Shown here piece by piece: positions 10,877 through 21,764 of a stretch of 64,000 nucleotides of DNA (the first letter of the stretch is position 1; every line of letters begins with the position of its first letter). Where the stretch lies: the NCBI RefSeq assembly GCF_000213175.1, contig NW_009799099.1:2924029-2988028 (forward strand), read 5' to 3'. This DNA is from Neurospora tetrasperma FGSC 2508. Lineage: Eukaryota > Ascomycota > Sordariomycetes > Sordariales > Sordariaceae. Both the position numbers and the translations under genes were made by a program. Below the pieces are notes generated by a model that saw only the letters and a program-made list of their open reading frames with translations, was not told the origin of the DNA and ran no database searches.

Positions 10877-11323
10877 TTCATGAGCGTTATATGAATATGG
10901 GACTTGGGTGGCGCTTTGGGATGGGAATCTGGATTAAGAGCCTTAGTATTTTGGGAGTTTGATGGGGGAGTTGGCTGGTTAGATTTCTTATCGTACCTTG
11001 TTGATGCATTAGTTTGGCGTTGCTCGAAGTTCAAGTTGTTCTGACGTAGAAGACAAGGCATTGAATTACAAGAGCGGAAAACCACATAGCTAAAGGAAGA
11101 TGTGAACACAAACGTAGAATTTCCCACCCACAGATGGTTGAAACATCATAACCCGAGATCTAGACCAACGAAAATATCCATCCCTAACGCCAAATGCAAA
11201 TGCCGTGCCGTGCCATGTCGCGTCATATCGTGTTATATGCCAATCACATACCCAAAACCCAACTTTGTCGCTCATCCATGGAAGTCTGAGAATCCTGAAA
11301 ATCAACCATCACCCACCAATCGT
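10877..11323. other. Convergent intergenic spacer
   Basis: 3' flanks of the small plus-strand gene and of the T5orf172 gene. Nothing else is visible. Confidence 0.5.
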
Positions 11324-12550
11324 CTAAGCCTGAGTCTCGTCCCAATCCGACCACCGCCTCACGACCTCATCAATATCTGCCACCGCCGCCCTCGTGTTAT
11401 CCACCTCAAACCACTCTTTATGCTCCTTCCCGCACGACGCGCACTTGCCGCGGTCCATAACCCTCAGCCCGCGCCCTTGCAGCTCGATATGGATGAGCCT
11501 TTCGACCTTGTGGCTGTGTGGCATCTTGCGCATCACGTCGCTGGTGCTAGACGACGACACATAGGGGTAGTATCTGATCAACGAAATGTTGTATCCGCAC
11601 TGGCGCTGCCACTCGTTCAACCGTCGCTGCACATTGTTGGCGCGGCCGATCTTGAGAAGGATCTTCTTATTCTTCTTCTCGCTGCCGCCCCTGCCGCGAC
11701 TGCGGGGCTCATCATCGTAAGAAGTGGCGTACCGATCCAGCGCGTCGCTGGCCGCCCGCCCGCGCGAGGTCGATCGCGATCGGGGGTTGGTGGTGAGCAA
11801 GGCCTTGGCGGCCTCGTGGGGCGGTGTCGCGGGGTCGGTTTCGGGCGTGAGCCAGAAGATGTAAATGTAGCCAGCCTCGTCGCCCGAGGAGAAGCCCTTG
11901 GCGAGTTCCTTCATCAACAAGGAGGCTGTCTCGGGGGAGGCGGTGTGCGGGATCAGGGACATAAATTGCGCCGTCTGGGAAACGTTGGAGCCAGCTGGGG
12001 GTTGTTGGTTTGACGAGCCCGGTCGCGGGGAGACACCTGATGTGGGAGCCAGGTGAGAGGGTCGCGAGGATCCATCGTGCTGTACGGGCTTGGGCTGTGG
12101 CCGTGGCGGCGGATCTTGTTCCTCGAGCTCGAAATCTAGGGGAACACTGAAGCAGCAGCACCAAAGCGACGAGCTCTTCTTTTGCTGCGCCGGTCGTGGA
12201 GGTCGTTGGTGTTGAGCAGATGGCCGCACTTGGGCCGAATTGGTCTTGATTAAGCCCAAACGCTCGGCCAAGGTGTCGATACTGGAGCGCTCCTCGGCGA
12301 TGGCGGCATGGGCTGGCCGGCCGGACCCCGGAGCCGACTGGGCAGCAGCCAGGCGAGCCTGGTCCTTATGCTGGTGACAGTAGAGACGTTCATCGCTCGG
12401 GTCGCTAACCTTGATTTTTCCACCTTGGGGCAGAGTATTGGGGCGTCTACAGGGCCGGCCGGCAGACGTGATTCCGCGACATGTTGTTGATGGGTTTTTG
12501 GAGTCGGCTCTGCCGAGCCTGGCCTCGGGGGTGTTTGTGAAGATGGGCAT
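11324..12550 (-). CDS. T5orf172-domain (GIY-YIG-like) protein, Mug113-type
   Basis: A single exon of 408 residues. The C-terminal part is a T5orf172/DUF1766 domain (PF10544), a GIY-YIG nuclease relative: GYIYIFWLTPE at 227-237, KIGRANNVQRRLNEW at 300-314, an HKVERLIH helix with Glu350, and CASCGKEHKEWFEVD at 370-384. Fission yeast Mug113 has the same domain. Its biochemical role is not established, so nuclease activity is only possible. The domain is interrupted by a low-complexity insert (about 240-295, RSRSTSRGR). The N-terminus holds a separate Cys/His motif, CRGITSAGRPC ... YCHQH (Cys24, Cys34, Cys58, His61), a likely zinc-binding knot. The middle is Pro/Gln-rich with a CCC cluster at 131-133. 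The start at 12550 follows a stop-containing leader. Confidence 0.8.
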   Translation of the reverse strand: MPIFTNTPEARLGRADSKNPSTTCRGITSAGRPCRRPNTLPQGGKIKVSDPSDERLYCHQHKDQARLAAAQSAPGSGRPAHAAIAEERSSIDTLAERLGLIKTNSAQVRPSAQHQRPPRPAQQKKSSSLWCCCFSVPLDFELEEQDPPPRPQPKPVQHDGSSRPSHLAPTSGVSPRPGSSNQQPPAGSNVSQTAQFMSLIPHTASPETASLLMKELAKGFSSGDEAGYIYIFWLTPETDPATPPHEAAKALLTTNPRSRSTSRGRAASDALDRYATSYDDEPRSRGRGGSEKKNKKILLKIGRANNVQRRLNEWQRQCGYNISLIRYYPYVSSSSTSDVMRKMPHSHKVERLIHIELQGRGLRVMDRGKCASCGKEHKEWFEVDNTRAAVADIDEVVRRWSDWDETQA

Positions 12551-15500
12551 GGTGGTCGGTTAAGCACAGCCCGCAGCGTTGTTCGTTAGCCAGGATCAAG
12601 GATCGAGTCTCGTGAACAAAGGAATTGTTTCTGTGTCTGTCCTTTCGAGATAAGATCGGGGTCGAGGGATAAGACAGATTATGATGAAGATATTGATGAA
12701 GAGGGAAGGGCAGAGAGAAGGACGAGAGGAATGAATATGAACCTTCTTGTGACCCCATCCCCAGCCCCCATACGAAAAGACCCTTGCAACAGCGCCCAGC
12801 TTGATCCATCGCGACCCGCATTGTTGGCAGTGAAGAGACTGGGGGCTGGCGGTTATTCGCTAGAGGCCATGTAAAGTTTGCAGGCGGTTGATGGAGCACC
12901 GCCTCGACAGCATGTGTCCAGTCCAGGGCAGCACCTCACTGGCGAGACGGGACGGGGCAAGGTTTAGGTAGGGTCCACACCTATTCATCACCAAGCAGGA
13001 GTGACCCAGTTGGGTTACAAGCTAAGAGGCCTCACCTTCCCCGTTACTGGATTCTCCAGCGATCTCCCCAGCAAAATCCAGGCACCGAAACGACCGCTGA
13101 TGTCACGTCCCAAAGCGTCTGCCATCCAATCGTCCCCTCTTCCCACTTCCCCGGAGTCGACATGTTCAATGACAACACATCTCGTTGTCAATTCCCTCTT
13201 GTCATCTACGAGAGAAGCAAATCGGATTGAGCGGCAGCGCGAAGTTTACCTACCGCGGATACATCATTCGGCCAACACTGCAGTCTTTGCGCGCATGGTG
13301 AAACACAGGCCATGCAGTGACTTGAGCGACTCGGAATCTTCAATTGGAATGCCCCAAAGGCCTTGAATGCTCTTACCGAAACCCAACATGCCACCCGCCA
13401 AAATCACATCTCATCCATCATGGTCACCAACACACATCAGCGGCATAGCCTGATACATGGCATGCTCGTCGGCAGTTATCGACTTATTCACCTGGGGCTG
13501 CCTTTCTCCTCTCCCCCATCGCTAGAGATGTCAAGCATGTTCGAGATCTAGAAGGATCAGCGAACCTCACAAGCGCAATGGCGGGATTTTCGATGCATAC
13601 TAGCCACTGGAGGTCAGTCGTGAATACTTATATCAACACTTACTGACACATCGAATTGCTCTCCCTGGGATGAGATTCTGTCACTAGCATTTTGTTGCTT
13701 CCATCCAGTCACTTTTGGGCTGTAGAAAGTCCGGCTTTTCTTTCGGTACTTCTCAAAGTCATCAACAAGTCGACGCCAGCAATTCCAAGAAGCTGCTCAA
13801 CCGATCATTGCCTAGGGGAATGACCTCATAACCTTGAACGAGCCGGCTTTAAATCCCGTCCCCTCGATGAAGCTACAATAGTTCTCTGCGCCGGCCAGTG
13901 ATTCGTGACCCGGCGAATTTTCGACATCCCAAACCACATGATTCGGAGGACATTACCATCGATGAGCAGTCGTGGCCGAGAAAGGGTCTTGTCAAAGATC
14001 AAACTGTCTACCAGTCTTGTGTTCATGAGACATAGCAGGTGAAATGCCATGGCTATAAAAACATTCGATTCCCTCTCTCCGATGCCTATTGCAATGTCGG
14101 TCTTACTTTGCTCTCCATCAACACAGTCATGGGTCCACAAAATCGCCTAGGGGCTTGGTGTCATGACAACATAACTTCTCGAGAATCAAATACATGCTCG
14201 GCTTGCCGCTCTACACGATATCGCCTAATAGCAACGCACGACGATGGACCACCAACTTGAGAAGCAGTCACGCACATGTTTTCGTCCCGAACACAACCCC
14301 TCTCCTATACATGTGATACATGTCAACCTTACGGTTACTATAACTCGGGACTGTTCAGCAAATGGGGAGAATACTGGGAATCAGGGGCGCTTTAATCCTC
14401 GAAGCAAAAGCGCGAATGAGTGCGGCTCTTCCCAGATGGTTACTCATTCGTACTCCAACCAGTCGGTAATCAATTCGGCTGATCAATGCTTGTGCAATTC
14501 CGCTCACATCTCCCGAAATAACGGCCGAAGCTAGTAGCAATGTCATCGCAGGGCACGCGGCGGAGGAGGCATATTTCGCTCGGACTATGTCACGAAAGGA
14601 CACTAAGTACGTACCTCAGACACAGCCCCCCCCCCCCCAGTTCACTCTTTCTTTGCAAAGTCCAAGTTTGGAAAAGGCCACGACGTTATCGCCATGTGAG
14701 ACCTCGGGTAAGCAAGCCTTGGCAGGGCTACCAGGAGGATCATCAGGGGGGTTTTCGGTGCACCCCTAAGGCACCCAATCCCGATCTTACGACCCGCCAC
14801 ACAATTCGAATCTGAAGCCACAGACATTCTTCCCGCTCACAGCTGCCGCGCTGCCTGCATAGCCCTACCTGTGGTGATGTGTCACGACCTGGATCCAAGA
14901 TTTAGCCATGGTACGCGGAAAGTGTCGCGGCAATGGAAGCCGGGAAGAAGGCTCCTCAAGATCGGGGTACCACGTACTCGTTAAAGCTTGCCGTCCCCAA
15001 ATTGGGCTGAAGACGGAAGAGGGCATTACCCCCTCCACACTATCACCAGGCTAACATTATCTGCGACTCCCCTAACCCACCGTTAACCCACCGTCGACCA
15101 TGACTGTTCACGGTTCGGGTACCGGTTCGGCATGTTGTCAACTAGCATGGCACATACCGCTACCCATTACTATCGCATCAGGGTAAGACAAGTCTCCGAG
15201 TAGCTGACTGTGGCATAGCTGTATGTTGTGCTAGTCGTTCCTGCTCTTACATCTTATGGGACCAGAGCATGGCGGGTGCGGTGTCTTTTTTTTTTTTTTT
15301 TTTTTTTCTTAACATCGGTACCCCTGAATCATGATCGATCACATCGTCGTTGTGAGAAATCGCTGTCTTGATAGGAGTCTACATCATTTCAGCCATTCGA
15401 CCCTCTCGGTCTCAGTAGTAAACCACTACTTATCAGAGTATGCTAGAGTCAATCGCACAATCAACTGCATCCAAGAGCAACTCTACTCACTAACAACAAA

Positions 15501-17774
15501 GGACGCAAGATCATGTGCCAGGAATTTTCGCAAGTCAGCCGGGCGAACTATCGACGACTTCCGGTACGGTCTCTATCTGTGTACCAAAGATGCTCCATAC
15601 AGGATCTGAAGTCCATCAAGGATAGCAAGGTTCGGTACAGGGATTCCCAGAATCCGATATCACGATATGGAAAAGTGACCCTATCTAAGGTACCGATGGC
15701 AAAAGTCCCGGACATACGGCATTGACTGAGCCCCAGCCACTGCCGTACTACCCATGAAGTAATGTGCCACTCTACCACTGAACAGCGGTCAAGTATGAGG
15801 CTCATGTCTTTGACTGCTGTATAGTCTGGGTTCGATTTGATTAGATCCCAGATGGACCTTCTCAATCTGTGGCACATGTCCTGCGCAGTATGCCAGCAGA
15901 GACCCTGAAAGCTCCATGTATGAGGTCCAAAGCTAAGTACCGTTAGCCTGCATTCACGATCACAGGCCGCAAAGCCCCATTCTCAAAGGACAACCCTTGC
16001 GGCGCGGTACCTAGCTCAAGCCGTTTACATGAGGGCTTCGCAGCTGTATGGTCTTACCCCTTTCGGAATCTAACAACTATGAACTATCTCGCATGAGAAG
16101 TTACCTACTTGGACGAAGAAAAGTCCAATGTAAGTATGCTCTCCGGTTTAGAACGAGGTGTCATTTGGAGTTGACTAATACTGTTGACAAGGGCGCCAGC
16201 CCTTGACCACCGACAATTGAGAAGCATAATAGCGGCTGTAAACGAGATGGGCTGAAGCCATTCCCTTCTTGTCACAGTTTTGCCGGCATGGAGTACCGGA
16301 AGGATCGAGTACTGAACAGTACGCTACAGTGGCAGTGTGGCTACGGGGTTCCCGTCATGGCGCAACGCTTTCCTGCAAGTCACTACGATCGCAAAGCTAC
16401 TGACGAATGCGAATTCTCGTCTTCAAAACGCGGCAGAGAGTCAAGATCTCCATACCTATGCACATAATCATCCTCTTCTGCGCGGCAATCCTTTCATTTG
16501 GCTTTCCCCCGGCCGGGGTTCGAAGTTCGGTTAGCAAAGATGGACCAGAGGCAGGAAGACATGAGAGAAGAACATGCACATCATCGCGTCGTATCAACGC
16601 ATATGACCATATCACAGTAGGTTACAACTTGGATAGAGTGGTGGTGACAGTCGCACTGTCACACAGCAGGTGCATGGGTAAGTTACCTTCAAAATGCTCC
16701 GCGAAACCCCGCAAAAGCCGCCGGGGGCTACACAAAGCATCGCTTTGACAACTTCTATCTCACTTGTTCCAGAAAGCTTCTACTACACTACCACCTTGGT
16801 CTACTGAGCAAACGATATTTGGTTTTCACCTGCACGCAATCGTTGTCTCAACCACTCAGTTATTTTGTGCTACACCGGAATGCCATACGCCATACACCAT
16901 TATGTGGTAGGATCGCGGACATGAGCGGATGTAGACATGTGCATACTGTATTGTCTTGACAGAGGCTGAAATAACTCGCAGATGACTATCGCCATGCCAG
17001 AAAACCGCTATCCGCTGTCATAAGATTCCCATCTGACTGGCCAAGTTTCCCATTCTTTACGAGGTGTCTTCTTTCCGACCCATTACAGTAAGTACCTTTG
17101 CCTAAACCATTCATTTCGGGTTCCCCATCAACTGTTGTGGAGAGTTGAACCTGCCATCTAATATGTACTAGGAATGTAGTCATGTAGTTTTTCTTCCTTC
17201 TCCGTCCCCCCTTTTCATCCCCGATTGACGCGGTTTCATTTCGCCATGCACGCTCTTGGTGTGCAAGTCAAACGTGTTGGCGCCGGGCCAAGGTACCGAT
17301 TTCAGTACCATGTACCACTTCTCTACCAAACTCGCTCGATTGAGTCTCTAGTCGAGTGTAGCCAAGTAAGCGACATCTTTGACGGAAGAGACACGACAAG
17401 CCGCCGAGTCTACATGTGGACGGTGTTGCATTAATGGATATGGAAGGATTTGATACCATTGTAAGTCGTTTGTTGATGGCTTCAGTCGGCTGATAATTTC
17501 GGCCATCTGGACATGATTTGGAGGTTGTCCGATGCTCATTTATACTCGGATTCTGCCAACCAACTCTGAGTTTTCCTCGACAGTCTCGACAACTTCAACC
17601 CAAGACGACTCCACAGGATACGCGGGCAACGCAAGACACATTCTCGAGACACTCCGTTCTAAGTCCTACAGGCTTCACTTTGTATCCCCCCAATATATCA
17701 GTCGCCTCGCCCGGCTCTTCTTCTCGGCTTCGTTTGACTTGTACCTCACACGTTCTTCGCATATCACAATCACC
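12551..17774. other. 5.2-kb gene-poor stretch
   Basis: Base composition is like the genic part, without RIP bias, but I find no gene. Frames reach only about 120 codons and none has a domain. It includes a short C tract near 14629, a T tract at 15286-15307 and, at the right end, the upstream region of pabAB. The plus-strand frame of pabAB remains open back to an ATG at 17532. The sequence is unexplained. Confidence 0.5.
15286..15307. repeat. Poly-T tract, 22 nt
   Basis: An uninterrupted T run in gene-poor DNA. No tRNA or other Pol III gene was recognised directly upstream. Confidence 0.9.
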
Positions 17775-20162
17775 ATGGGCTCAGTAACAAGAACCACGCC
17801 ACTCAATGAGCAACTCTCCATCCTCTATGTCGACTGTTTTGACTCTTTCACAAACAATATCATCGGTCTTCTCGAGGAGCGTCTAGGCGCAAATGTCATC
17901 ATGGTTCGCATCGACGACAAGCAGGCGGATAGGGATCTTCACACGCTGCTTCGGGCCGTGGATGGCGTTGTCATCGGGCCCGGACCCGGTCATCCTGGAA
18001 ACCCCCAAGATGTTGGCTTCATTAACAAGCTCTGGGCTCTCAGTGACTCAGAACTCCTTCCCATCTTTGGCATCTGCCTCGGCTTCCAGTCTCTGTGCCT
18101 CAATCATGGTGCCGATGTCAAGAGACTCGAGAGCCCCCGCCATGGCATTGTCAGCCGATCCACGCACCAAGGTACCGATATTCTCAAGGGACTCGGTGAT
18201 CTCGATTGTACTCAGTATCACTCGCTTCATGCCGATCTCGAGCTGACAGGAGCTCGCCCGACCCACTTCTGGCAACCAAACAATGTATGCCCTGATCTGT
18301 TGCCTCTCGCTTGGGATCTTAGCGATGGGAATAACGGCCCAGTGTTGATGGCTGTGCGCCATGTCTCCAAGCCGTTCTGGGGATGTCAGTTTCATCCCGA
18401 ATCCATCTGTACCTCGGAAGCTGGCAAGGACTTGCTAGTAAACTGGTGGAGGCATGCCCTTCAGTGGTCGGCCCACAACGGTCGGGTCAAGACCATGGAG
18501 CTACCTGGTCGTTATCTACCCAACTCGCTCTCCAGCTTCTTTGTGGACGCACCTATTCAGTCTGGTCATCTACAGGCATCTCACCTCGCACAGGAACTGC
18601 GCTCGGCTGCCGGCCGTGATGACATCTTCCTCCGCTGGGCCAAATATCCAGCTCAGGGTGTGACCCCCACTGTTCTTCTGGAGAAGCTCGGTCACCGAGA
18701 TGACGAGGTCATCCTTCTGGACTCGCAAGGACATAACATGGGTCGCTTCGATATTCTTGGACTCGTCGTACCCGGTAAGACCGCGAACGTCACCTACAGC
18801 TCTTATGACCGCACGCTCAGATATGGCAATCACTTCAAGAACATCGATTCGATCGAAGAATGCTGGCCTCTCTTTCAGGAGGCTCTCGATATCTACTACC
18901 CCCAGAACCAGGAAATCGATCGGTCCAAGCTGCGCTCCGATATGGACAGGTTTATTGCCGGTCACCTGCCCGCCGACAGCCCCTTTTGGGGCGGGTTTAT
19001 GGGGTATATTTCGTACGAGGCCGGACTTGAGACCATTGACGTCGGGCTTCCCGAAAAGCCAACCGACGGCTCAGCTATCCCCGACATTAACTTTGCCTTT
19101 ATCCACCGTAGCATCGTTATCGATCACCATACCAACCAGATCTACGTCCAATCCCTTCTGCCCAATGATTGGACCTGGATTCTCCGTGTCGGCAGCCTTA
19201 TCGACTCCGTTTCTGCTGCCTCCAGCAAATCTGGATGCCCGTCACTCACTTCCATTGCGGATACTCGTCACCTCAACGACACACTCGCCCGCTCCACCAT
19301 CACCCGCCCGACCGGCGATTCCTACCGCGCGCAAGTCCAAAATTGCCAAGACCATCTCCGAGCCGGCGACTCCTACGAGCTCTGCCTCACAGACGAGAGC
19401 TCCATCGTCATCCCCTCGGACCCATCCTCCAACTCACACTCACCCCTCGACGCCTGGTCCCTCTACAAGAAGATGCGCCTTAACAACCCAGCCCCGCACG
19501 GCGCCTACCTCAACCTGCCCAACATATCTATCGTCGGTACCAGCCCGGAGCGCTTTCTCTCCTGGTCACGCGGCGGCCACTGCCAGTTCCGACCCATCAA
19601 GGGCACTGTAAAAAAGGGCCCCGGGATGACCCACTCCATCGCCAGCGAAATCCTCAACAGTAGCAAAGAACGGGCCGAAAACCTGATGATCGTCGACCTC
19701 ATCCGCCACGACCTGTCCGGCGTCGTCGGCGCCGACAACACCTGGGTGTCCAAGCTGATGGTGATGGAGGAGTACGAGAAGGTGTACCAGCTCGTGAGCG
19801 TCATCGAGGGCCAACTACCCCCCGCGGAACTACCCGGCGCCCCCAGGGGGCTGCATGTCCTCAAGAACTCGTTGCCTCCGGGATCGATGACGGGGGCGCC
19901 AAAGAAAAGGTCGTGCGAGATTTTGGTTGATATGGAGAAGCGGCCGAGGGGTGTCTATGCGGGTGTGCTAGGTTATATGGATGTTGGTGGCGCAGGAGAC
20001 TTTGCGGTGGTCATCAGAACGCTGGTAAGAAACAAGTTGGAGGAACAAGAGGTCTGGCGGATTGGGGCGGGTGGGGCGGTTACTATTCAGAGTACGGATG
20101 AAGGGGAGTTTGAGGAGATGGAGATTAAGGCGGGGAGCGTGTTGGAGTCGATGATGAAGTGA
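17775..20162 (+). CDS. pabAB: Aminodeoxychorismate synthase, fused PabA-PabB
   Basis: A single exon of 795 residues. It makes 4-amino-4-deoxychorismate from chorismate and glutamine, the first step to p-aminobenzoate and folate. Residues about 15-235 are the glutamine amidotransferase: CFDSFTNNI, GPGPGHP, nucleophile Cys101 in GICLGFQSLC, and His207/Glu209 in CQFHPES. Residues about 260-795 are the chorismate-using synthase. PIKGT at 607-611 carries the lysine that marks PabB (anthranilate synthase has Ala there), followed by ENLMIVDLIRHDL, LPPGSMTGAPKKRS and YAGVLGYMDVGGAGDF. All key residues are present. The ATG at 17775 (ATCACCATGGGC) starts just before the amidotransferase core. The frame is open 81 codons further upstream, to 17532, with a Ser/Arg-rich, possibly transit-peptide-like reading, so a longer form is possible. 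Family length fits the shorter start. Confidence 0.95.
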   Translation: MGSVTRTTPLNEQLSILYVDCFDSFTNNIIGLLEERLGANVIMVRIDDKQADRDLHTLLRAVDGVVIGPGPGHPGNPQDVGFINKLWALSDSELLPIFGICLGFQSLCLNHGADVKRLESPRHGIVSRSTHQGTDILKGLGDLDCTQYHSLHADLELTGARPTHFWQPNNVCPDLLPLAWDLSDGNNGPVLMAVRHVSKPFWGCQFHPESICTSEAGKDLLVNWWRHALQWSAHNGRVKTMELPGRYLPNSLSSFFVDAPIQSGHLQASHLAQELRSAAGRDDIFLRWAKYPAQGVTPTVLLEKLGHRDDEVILLDSQGHNMGRFDILGLVVPGKTANVTYSSYDRTLRYGNHFKNIDSIEECWPLFQEALDIYYPQNQEIDRSKLRSDMDRFIAGHLPADSPFWGGFMGYISYEAGLETIDVGLPEKPTDGSAIPDINFAFIHRSIVIDHHTNQIYVQSLLPNDWTWILRVGSLIDSVSAASSKSGCPSLTSIADTRHLNDTLARSTITRPTGDSYRAQVQNCQDHLRAGDSYELCLTDESSIVIPSDPSSNSHSPLDAWSLYKKMRLNNPAPHGAYLNLPNISIVGTSPERFLSWSRGGHCQFRPIKGTVKKGPGMTHSIASEILNSSKERAENLMIVDLIRHDLSGVVGADNTWVSKLMVMEEYEKVYQLVSVIEGQLPPAELPGAPRGLHVLKNSLPPGSMTGAPKKRSCEILVDMEKRPRGVYAGVLGYMDVGGAGDFAVVIRTLVRNKLEEQEVWRIGAGGAVTIQSTDEGEFEEMEIKAGSVLESMMK

Positions 20163-20702
20163 GAGCGATGAAAGATAGAGAGGTTCGTCAATGTTACCGG
20201 CTTGACAAGGGGATATGGTGGAGGAGTGGTTGATGCATTAGAAGCGTTTTCGGCCATGGAGTTATTGGAGTCTGGTAGGTTCTTGGGCTTTCATACAACT
20301 CTTTCATCTTCTTTCGGTTTGTTTCCTTCTTCCTTTGTCATGACTGTGACGACAATATCTCATCCTTGTTATATTCCACCTTTCTGTCTACACTTTTCTT
20401 TCCCATTTATATGTTTGTTTTGTGTGCGTGTGTAGAGCTAAGCTCGATAGATTTAGACATTTAGAAGAATTAATGATCATGAAGATAAACATCACCCAGC
20501 TGCTGACGGAAGGAAAACACAATTTGCGACAAAATGTAGATATGAATGTAGTTGGCTACAAGTGGACTAGAGAAAGGAGAAAAAAAGGATAGGGAAAAGA
20601 AAGGCGAAGCACGACGGAGTGCCCCAAGAAATTTTGAAAAGAAAAAAAGGGGTGATCGTGCAAAAGCATCAAAATAAAAAAAAGAACAATAGAAAAAGTT
20701 AA
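20163..20702. other. 3' flank of pabAB, A-rich before tRNA-Thr
   Basis: Untranslated and spacer DNA. The purine/A-rich stretch at about 20570-20700 is T-rich in the sense of the minus-strand tRNA gene, fitting a Pol III terminator region. Confidence 0.5.
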
Positions 20703-20774
20703 TGCCCACAGCCAGAATCGAACTGACGACCTCATCATTACTAGTGATGCGCTCTACCACTGAGCCATGCGGGC
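20703..20774 (-). tRNA. tRNA-Thr (anticodon AGT), unsplit
   Basis: A complete 72-nt cloverleaf on the minus strand: acceptor GCCCGCA/TGTGGGC, D arm GCTC-AGTGGTA-GAGC, anticodon arm CATCA-CTAGTAA-TGATG, T arm GTCAG-TTCGATT-CTGGC, discriminator A. Anticodon AGT would be read as IGU. It is the only tRNA gene here without an intron. Confidence 0.95.
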
Positions 20775-21360
20775 TTATGTGATTCTCGGATGAAAGAGCG
20801 TCATAATCACCAATCAATACTAATGATTATATCATTTCCAAAAATAAACTATTATCGAGAAAGGGCCACTCGGTTTTGGACCTTCCCTCATAGCTTTCTC
20901 GGCTGTATACATCCATTGATAGTTCCCCATGTTCGTGGAGTGTGGCTATAATCAACCTCAATGTTAAAATAAGCATGGTTCCCCACCAAGCCGGGTTGGA
21001 GGTTCGGACGAAATGCAGGTAGAGATGAAAATACACGATACGATCGAGCCAGTTCCATATCAGACAAATGTACAGTATGGGCAGGGATCCCTAGATATTG
21101 ACAATTTTGGTTCTTTCTGGAAGTCAGTATAACGAAAGGATGCCACTTAAATTGTTAGCCTTTTCAGTTGAGACCGAATCTCGGGTTCATCTTTGGCTGC
21201 TCTATGCTTGCTCTCTCTTGCCCGGGAAGATTGAGACGGACCCGGACAGACAACAACAGATGACCGAACCAAGTTATTTAGGCGATGTTAACAAGACCTC
21301 AACCAATCGTGTGATTTCTCTTGGTGTAAAGTTCAATACAGGGAATCCTTCATCGTTATG
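20775..21360. other. Intergenic, no gene seen
   Basis: AT-leaning spacer between tRNA-Thr and the 73-bp tandem repeat. No feature is supported. Confidence 0.5.
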
Positions 21361-21576
21361 ATCTTTATGTGCATTCCTATTCCAACATGATCAAACCTTC
21401 TATGAACCTTATTCCATCAAAAGCAATAAGCTCTTTATGTGTATTCCTCCTATTCCAACATGATCATACCTTCTATGAACCTTATTCCATCAAAAGCAAT
21501 AAGCTCTTTATGTGTATTCCTCCTATTCCAACATGATCATACCTTCTATGAACCTTATTCCATCAAAAGCAATAAG
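21361..21576. repeat. 73-bp tandem triplication
   Basis: Three head-to-tail copies at 21361-21430, 21431-21503 and 21504-21576. Copies 2 and 3 appear identical, each running from CTCTTTATGTGTATTCCTCC to AAAAGCAATAAG. Copy 1 is 70 bp with a 3-bp shorter CCT run and a few substitutions, so the duplication is recent. It lies about 190 bp 3' of the transcription-factor stop codon, probably in or near its 3' UTR. Confidence 0.95.
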
Positions 21577-21615
21577 CCGCCGGCACATCATCCCAATGCT
21601 TCCCTTTCGCAAAAA

Positions 21616-21668
21616 CCAAAAAGAAAAGGAGAAAAAAGAAAAGAAAAAAAGAAAAAACCCCCCCCCCA
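21616..21668. repeat. A/G-rich tract followed by poly-C
   Basis: AAAGAAAAGG-type purine run ending in ten or more C, 3' of the transcription-factor gene. Low complexity. Confidence 0.8.
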
Positions 21669-21764
21669 TCGAAAACACGTCCAAGAGATAGAAGAGAGAG
21701 TGTGACAATCACAGGCGAGCAACAAAATAGGTAGATACGGCAAAAAGAGTTTACAAGGTCATCA

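Noticed and set aside
11102-12013. 303-codon plus-strand frame
   Set aside because: Antisense to the T5orf172 gene, with Arg/His/Leu-rich text and no domain.
15731-15787. tRNA-like arm structure with a CAT loop on the minus strand
   Set aside because: D-arm-like and anticodon-like segments can be drawn, but there is no TTCGA T loop and no acceptor stem. At most a decayed tRNA.
18700-19611. 303-codon plus-strand frame in a second frame of pabAB
   Set aside because: Shadow of pabAB. Its Pro/Ser/Thr-rich reading comes from GC-rich codon use.
21439-21705. 88-codon repetitive frame
   Set aside because: Arises from the 73-bp tandem repeat and an A-rich tract; not a gene.
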